Assembly: GCA_946886255.1 (NCBI GenBank)
Contig: CAMPIG010000123.1
Location: forward strand, 1-11,063
Origin: an uncultured Cellvibrio sp.
GTDB lineage: Bacteria > Pseudomonadota > Gammaproteobacteria > Pseudomonadales > Cellvibrionaceae
Direction of reading: 5' to 3'
DNA length: 11,063 bases
Within the stretch, counting starts at the first letter, position 1. Each line of letters begins with the position of its first letter. The notes under the pieces are model-generated. The model made no database searches and was not told where the DNA came from. It saw only the letters and a list, made by a program, of their open reading frames with translations. Below are positions 7,145 to 11,063 of the stretch, one piece after another. The position numbers and the translations under genes were made by a program.

Positions 7145-7210
7145 AAGTTTTTCGGAAGCTAATCGATTGATCGTTAAGCAAAAGTTTTTTACTTGGCGTT
7201 AACCTATGGG

Positions 7211-7420
7211 TCACAAACAACCCGCAGGCAAATGAATCAAACCATACAGGCCTTTCAACTCATGATCATCAAACAGGTTATGCAGTGGGTTCTTTTTCAC
7301 CCACAGCAAAAACGTTTCGGGCCACTGCACCAACGATCCATAGAACGAATCAGAATGAAACAGCAGCGGCTCTTTTGATGATGGCATATTTATAAATATT
7401 GGCACCGTATACCTTTCCAT
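7211..7420 (-). CDS. Possible 69-residue protein, unknown function
   Basis: An ATG at 7418-7420 on the minus strand opens 69 codons ending in TGA. The product starts MERYTVPIFINMPSSKEP and is rich in aromatic and hydrophobic residues (FYGSLVQWPETFLLWVKK, LKGLYGLIHLPAGCL), a composition that looks more like a small globular protein than a random frame. It has no signal peptide or clear membrane helix. The ribosome binding site is weak (AGCAAG before the ATG). It lies in a 529-bp gap between the 92-residue gene and the divergent activator gene, in the same direction as the former and 150 bp upstream of it. I recognise no family. It could be non-coding. Confidence 0.42.
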   Translation of the reverse strand: MERYTVPIFINMPSSKEPLLFHSDSFYGSLVQWPETFLLWVKKNPLHNLFDDHELKGLYGLIHLPAGCL

Positions 7421-7589
7421 TAACTTGCTTTTGGACTGCCCTGTGTTAGCTTTAACGGCCTAATGTAAAAAAATGTACAAATGTAAGATGCGTATTAAGA
7501 CGTTAAATGGATGGAGTCGCCAGAAAGGCTGTTGATGTAACACGACATCGCGGTAGTGATCTGTTAACAAGGAAAATGGGAAGTTCACT
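7421..7589. promoter_or_regulatory. Divergent regulatory region with triple ATGTA repeat
   Basis: This gap separates the 69-residue ORF (minus) from the activator gene (plus). ATGTA occurs three times on the plus strand at 7463, 7473 and 7481, within an A-rich tract, at 10- and 8-base spacing. Further on, TGTT-GATGT-AACA (about 7531-7543) is a short inverted repeat. These may be operators, perhaps for the activator itself. I found no sigma54-type (-24 GG / -12 GC) promoter here and no clear -35/-10 pair. Confidence 0.25.
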
Positions 7590-9014
7590 ATGAATAACAT
7601 CACTGTTATCTCTTGTGGTGATAGCGACCACAATTGCCTCACCGAAGACTTATGTTTACTCCTGAATAAGCAAAATTATTCAACCAAGTGCTTAGCTGCT
7701 GAAGATGCTTTTATTAAGCCGACGCATTCAGAGCCGCATATTTTTATTTATATCCTCGACACATTCTTACGTGAAACAGCATTCTGCTTCCCTCCTATCA
7801 TTGAGAAGCTCGCTCAACACAAACGGGCGATAAACATTGGACTTATCAGCCAGCAACAGCATTCGCTTCACTCGGAATTAATTCATTTATTTCACGACAT
7901 CCTGTTCTGGCCATGCAGTGCGCGTGAAATCAGCACACGCCTTCAGCGATTTGATCAGCCACAGCACGCATCATCAGAAAATAGCAGTTTGCTCAACACA
8001 TTCGCTGGTTTAAATCTGGTGGGTCAATCACCAATGTTTGTTGACACACTTCAATTAATTCAAAAAATTTCTCGCTGCCATGCCCCGGTATTAATTCGCG
8101 GCGAAACAGGCACAGGCAAGGAAAACGCCGCCCGGGCGGTTCATTATTTAAGCGAGCGGCGCGAGCGCGGTTTTATTCCTATTAACTGTGCCGCCATTCC
8201 GGACGAATTATTTGAAAGCGAACTTTTTGGCCATGAGAAAGGCGCTTTCACAGATGCCAAAAGCAGCCAAGCGGGCCTGGTTGCTTTAGCTGATGGAGGG
8301 ACACTCTTTCTGGATGAAGTTGATAGTCTGACACCTAAAGCGCAAGCCGCTTTATTGCGTTTTTTGCAAACCCGCGAGTATCGCCCGCTCGGCGGCCGCG
8401 ATACCCTTCAGGCCGATGTGCGGATTCTGGCTGCAACCAACGCCGACCTTGCACAGCGAGTAGAACAAAAAACATTTCGCGAAGATTTATTTTATCGACT
8501 CAATGTGCTGACCATCGTTATGCCATCGTTGCGCGAACGCAAAGAGGATATTCCGTTGATCGCTAAAGCGCTGCTCTATAAATTTTCCGAGGAGTATTGC
8601 ACCCCAACCAAACAATTGTCGGGACAATTTATTCATCATCTTATGCAGCAGCTCTGGCCTGGTAATGTCAGGGAGTTGGAAAATACGCTGTTGCGCGCGT
8701 TTTTGTTATCGTCAGATACCGTATTGAATTCGGCGGCCGGACTCCTTGTGCGCGGAGCACCCGCCCGCGACAGCTCAGTGATGAATACGCAAGAAATGGC
8801 TCATAGCATTAATTCCCAGCTTAGCTTCCAGGATGCCAAGGCAGAAGTGATAAACCAGTTTGAGGAGCAGTATCTCAAACAGGTTTTATCTATTGCCGAA
8901 GGAAATGTATCTGCAGCGGCCCGCATCGCGGGAAAAGAGCGGCGGGCTTTGGGGAAATTAATTCGCAAATACCGAATCGATAAAAGTCTTTATCAATCGG
9001 CACCGGCTTTTTAA
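7590..9014 (+). CDS. Sigma54-type AAA+ transcriptional activator with degenerate receiver domain and GAFTDA loop
   Basis: This is a 474-residue bacterial enhancer-binding protein. Residues 1-125 look like a receiver domain: D11 and D13 near the acid pocket, D57 after IFIYIL where the phospho-acceptor sits, and S87 at the conserved Ser/Thr position. The usual Lys-Pro near the end is replaced by W107-P108. Residues about 142-375 are the AAA+ domain: Walker A GETGTGKE (171-178), the sigma54-contact loop GAFTDA (218-223; the usual form is GAFTGA), Walker B LFLDEV (239-244), arginine fingers R297 and R303 in FREDLFYR, and WPGNVREL (356-363). Residues about 436-462 form a Fis-type helix-turn-helix (GNVSAAARIAGKERRALGKLI). 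GGGAAG 6 nt before the ATG acts as ribosome binding site. Targets are unknown; the neighbouring minus-strand genes are candidates. With the altered loop it may work with sigma54, or with sigma70 as VpsR-type relatives do. Confidence 0.94.
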   Translation: MNNITVISCGDSDHNCLTEDLCLLLNKQNYSTKCLAAEDAFIKPTHSEPHIFIYILDTFLRETAFCFPPIIEKLAQHKRAINIGLISQQQHSLHSELIHLFHDILFWPCSAREISTRLQRFDQPQHASSENSSLLNTFAGLNLVGQSPMFVDTLQLIQKISRCHAPVLIRGETGTGKENAARAVHYLSERRERGFIPINCAAIPDELFESELFGHEKGAFTDAKSSQAGLVALADGGTLFLDEVDSLTPKAQAALLRFLQTREYRPLGGRDTLQADVRILAATNADLAQRVEQKTFREDLFYRLNVLTIVMPSLRERKEDIPLIAKALLYKFSEEYCTPTKQLSGQFIHHLMQQLWPGNVRELENTLLRAFLLSSDTVLNSAAGLLVRGAPARDSSVMNTQEMAHSINSQLSFQDAKAEVINQFEEQYLKQVLSIAEGNVSAAARIAGKERRALGKLIRKYRIDKSLYQSAPAF

Positions 9015-9027
9015 AAAACACGGTGCC
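8999..9027. terminator. Bidirectional terminator-like hairpin between convergent genes
   Basis: GGCACCG (8999-9005) pairs with CGGTGCC (9021-9027). The 15-base interior, with a run of T followed by a run of A, can partly extend the pairing. It overlaps the last codons of the activator gene and lies 19 bp from the GH3 stop, so it could end transcription from both sides. There is no T-run after the outer stem on the plus strand, so the fit to a classical terminator is imperfect. Confidence 0.4.
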
Positions 9028-9045
9028 ATCGATAAAGCTTCAAGA

Positions 9046-11063
9046 TTATGGTCGCGATACTTTTGATGCGCTCAAATATACCTTATCGCTGCTAACATCC
9101 ACCGTTTTACCGACAATATTAAATTCGCCATTAAGACGTATATCGGCTGATGAGCTGCCGAGCATCAAATCAATTTTTCCTGGCTCAACAATATACCGCA
9201 TTTGTTGATCATAAAAACCCAGCTGATTAACCGCGAGCGAGAAGGTTACTTTTACACTGTCTTTTGCTTTTACATACACACGCTGAAAACCCTTTAATTC
9301 TTTTACCGGTCGCGTCAGGCTTGCGATCGGGTCGCGTATATACAACTGCACCACTTCATCCCCATCGCGCGCGCCGGTGTTGGTCAGTGTCAAGCTGATG
9401 TCCACCACATCACCGGCTTTGACTGAGGCTTTATTGATCTTTAAGTCGCTGTAAGTAAATTGTGTGTAACTCAGACCATGACCAAAAGGATAAAGCGCAC
9501 TGGTTTCGGTAAATGCATAGCCGCGCTTGGCTGAGGGTTTGTGATTGTAATAGGCAGGGATGTGGCCGACAGAACGGGGGATGCTGACGGGTAATTTGCC
9601 GCCGGGGTTAACATCACCAAACAGGATGCGCGCAACCGCATGACCGGTTTCCTGCCCAAGATACCAGCCTTCAATAATGGCCGGTGCTTCACGGGCAATC
9701 TTGCTGATGGACAATGGACGACCGTTAATCAGCAACACCACCGTCGGTTTACCGGTAGCAAGGACGGCATCAACCAACGCCTGCTGTTCGCCAACCAATT
9801 CAAGACTTGTGCGGTCACCGAGATGAGTTTCAGCCCAGGCTTCGCGCGAGGTCGCCTCGTTATCGCCGACAACCACAATAGCCACATCACTTTTTTTCGC
9901 AGCGGCAACCGCTTTTTTAATCATTCCCGCCGTGTCTTTAGGCGTGGCTAGCACCACTTCATCTGTGTGCCAACGTTCTTTGGAGAGGGAATTAGCGGCA
10001 ACAGAATCGGCTCCCGGGTTCCAGGTATTCATCGTCAGCAAGGTGCCCTTTTCGTGGCGAATCTTGATACCCTCGCCGAGATATTCCTGCAGCCCCTGCA
10101 AAATGCTGACCGCATGTTTGGGCACATCGCTGTAACCACCAAGCAATACTTCATCAACATGGGGACCGATTAACGCGATGGATTTCACTTTGCGACTGTC
10201 CAGGGGAAGCAAGTTGTTGTCATTCTTCAATAACACCATCGCCTTTTCTGCCGCCTGCTGTGCCAGCTGACGATGATGATCATTGCCGATAAAATCCTCA
10301 GCACCGGCCGGATCGGTGTAGGGATTCTCAAACAAACCTAATAAAAATTTTTCGTGCAGTACACGGGCGACGGCCTGATCGATAACTGCCTCATCCAACT
10401 TACCGTCCCTAACCGCTTGCACCAGCAAAGGGAAAGTTTCACCGTCCGGCATCTCCACATCGACGCCGGCATTGAGTGCGAGCATAGCGGCATCAGCCAG
10501 GTTGTCGGATAACTGATGACGCGATACCAATTCCTTAATCGCGAAGTAGTCACTCACCAGTGCTCCCTCAAAACCCCACTCGCCGCGCAAAATATCATTG
10601 AGCAATTTACCGTTCGCATGTGACGGCACACCGTCGATCTCATTGTAGGAAGCCATTACGCTGCGCGCGCCGCCGAGCTTGACGGCCGCTTCAAATGGAA
10701 ACAGAAAAACTTCGCGCAATAAACGTTCACCGACCGGGGCAGGTGCCGTGTTCAAGCCACCCACGGGTTCACCGTGACCTGCGAGATGCTTGAGTGTCGC
10801 GATCACACGATCAGGGCCGATTCGCCCCAGCTCACCACCTTGAAAACCTTTAACACCGGCCACGCCCAGAGCTGCAACCAGATAGGGATCTTCGCCCATG
10901 GTTTCTTCAATACGCCCCCAACGCGGATCGCGCGCCACATCGAGGATTGGTGTTAATGCCTGGGTGCCACCGCGTCGACGAATTTCCTGGGCCGATACTT
11001 TATAGATGTTTTCAACAAGTTGCGGGTCCCAGGTACTGGCCATGGCGATCGCTTGAGGAAAAC
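9046..11063 (-). CDS. GH3 beta-glucosidase/beta-xylosidase, C-terminal part (runs off the right edge)
   Basis: The frame is open through the right edge, and the residues before the first visible Met (FPQAIA-M-A-S-T-W-D-P) match the interior of GH3 proteins. Roughly 100-150 N-terminal residues, probably with a signal peptide, are therefore missing. Counting from the Met at 11041-11043: DPRWGR (39-44) and KHLAGHGE (85-92) line the sugar pocket, MASYNEIDG is at 130-138, and the nucleophile is D165 in LVSDY. The second alpha/beta domain follows, with the acid/base Glu probably within NEATSREAWAETHLGDR (about 391-408). A fibronectin-III-like domain lies at about 515-630 (DGDEVVQLYIRDP, RPVKELKGFQRV). 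The family hydrolyses non-reducing terminal beta-linked glucose or xylose from oligosaccharides, usually in the periplasm or outside. The exact substrate is not fixed by the sequence. Confidence 0.97.
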   Translation of the reverse strand, partial: FPQAIAMASTWDPQLVENIYKVSAQEIRRRGGTQALTPILDVARDPRWGRIEETMGEDPYLVAALGVAGVKGFQGGELGRIGPDRVIATLKHLAGHGEPVGGLNTAPAPVGERLLREVFLFPFEAAVKLGGARSVMASYNEIDGVPSHANGKLLNDILRGEWGFEGALVSDYFAIKELVSRHQLSDNLADAAMLALNAGVDVEMPDGETFPLLVQAVRDGKLDEAVIDQAVARVLHEKFLLGLFENPYTDPAGAEDFIGNDHHRQLAQQAAEKAMVLLKNDNNLLPLDSRKVKSIALIGPHVDEVLLGGYSDVPKHAVSILQGLQEYLGEGIKIRHEKGTLLTMNTWNPGADSVAANSLSKERWHTDEVVLATPKDTAGMIKKAVAAAKKSDVAIVVVGDNEATSREAWAETHLGDRTSLELVGEQQALVDAVLATGKPTVVLLINGRPLSISKIAREAPAIIEGWYLGQETGHAVARILFGDVNPGGKLPVSIPRSVGHIPAYYNHKPSAKRGYAFTETSALYPFGHGLSYTQFTYSDLKINKASVKAGDVVDISLTLTNTGARDGDEVVQLYIRDPIASLTRPVKELKGFQRVYVKAKDSVKVTFSLAVNQLGFYDQQMRYIVEPGKIDLMLGSSSADIRLNGEFNIVGKTVDVSSDKVYLSASKVSRP

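Noticed and set aside
6794..7170. Plus-strand ORFs opposite the 92-residue gene
   Set aside because: The minus-strand frame has a ribosome binding site and a coherent fold pattern; these frames have neither.
7460..7642. Minus-strand 60-residue hydrophobic ORF
   Set aside because: It overlaps the start of the activator gene in antisense and has no ribosome binding site. Its hydrophobicity comes from reading an A-rich tract on the opposite strand.
9471..10553. Several 60-100 residue ORFs on both strands inside the GH3 gene
   Set aside because: All overlap a strongly conserved GH3 reading frame and show shadow-type composition.

Overview
The window looks like chromosome from a Gram-negative gammaproteobacterium, probably a polysaccharide degrader of the Cellvibrio kind. 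This is inferred from the mix of a GH3 glycosidase, an SLC45/GPH-type sugar transporter, a gammaproteobacterial-style AcnA and a periplasmic protein with a TonB C-terminal domain. No sequence search was possible, so the taxon is a guess. No rRNA, tRNA, CRISPR array, transposase or phage gene was seen.

Layout. At the left edge is the 5' end of a minus-strand SAM-dependent methyltransferase gene (1-160). A short regulatory stretch with a Pho-box-like repeat follows, then a small minus-strand helical protein (422-667) with a sigma-S-like promoter. A possible 36-residue ORF (756-866, minus) lies just upstream of it. Two plus-strand genes follow: an MFS/GPH sugar transporter (956-2470) and aconitase acnA (2574-5312). 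The convergent gap after acnA holds a 104-bp structure with near-perfect 26-bp inverted arms (5335-5438).

From 5482 to about 7420 three minus-strand reading frames run leftwards: a possible 69-residue ORF, a 92-residue winged-helix-like protein, and a secreted protein that joins a chalcone-isomerase-like domain to a TonB C-terminal domain. Divergent from them is a plus-strand sigma54-type AAA+ activator (7590-9014) with a degenerate receiver domain and GAFTDA in place of GAFTGA. It converges on a GH3 beta-glucosidase/beta-xylosidase gene (9046 to the right edge) whose N-terminus is outside the window.

How the genes may work together. The GH3 enzyme and the transporter fit a glycan-use lifestyle: oligosaccharide hydrolysis, then uptake of the sugar. 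AcnA is a core TCA enzyme. The 5482-9014 block (activator, winged-helix protein, chalcone-isomerase/TonB fusion) is the least explained part of the window. It could be a local regulatory and envelope module, but nothing in the sequence proves the genes are functionally linked.
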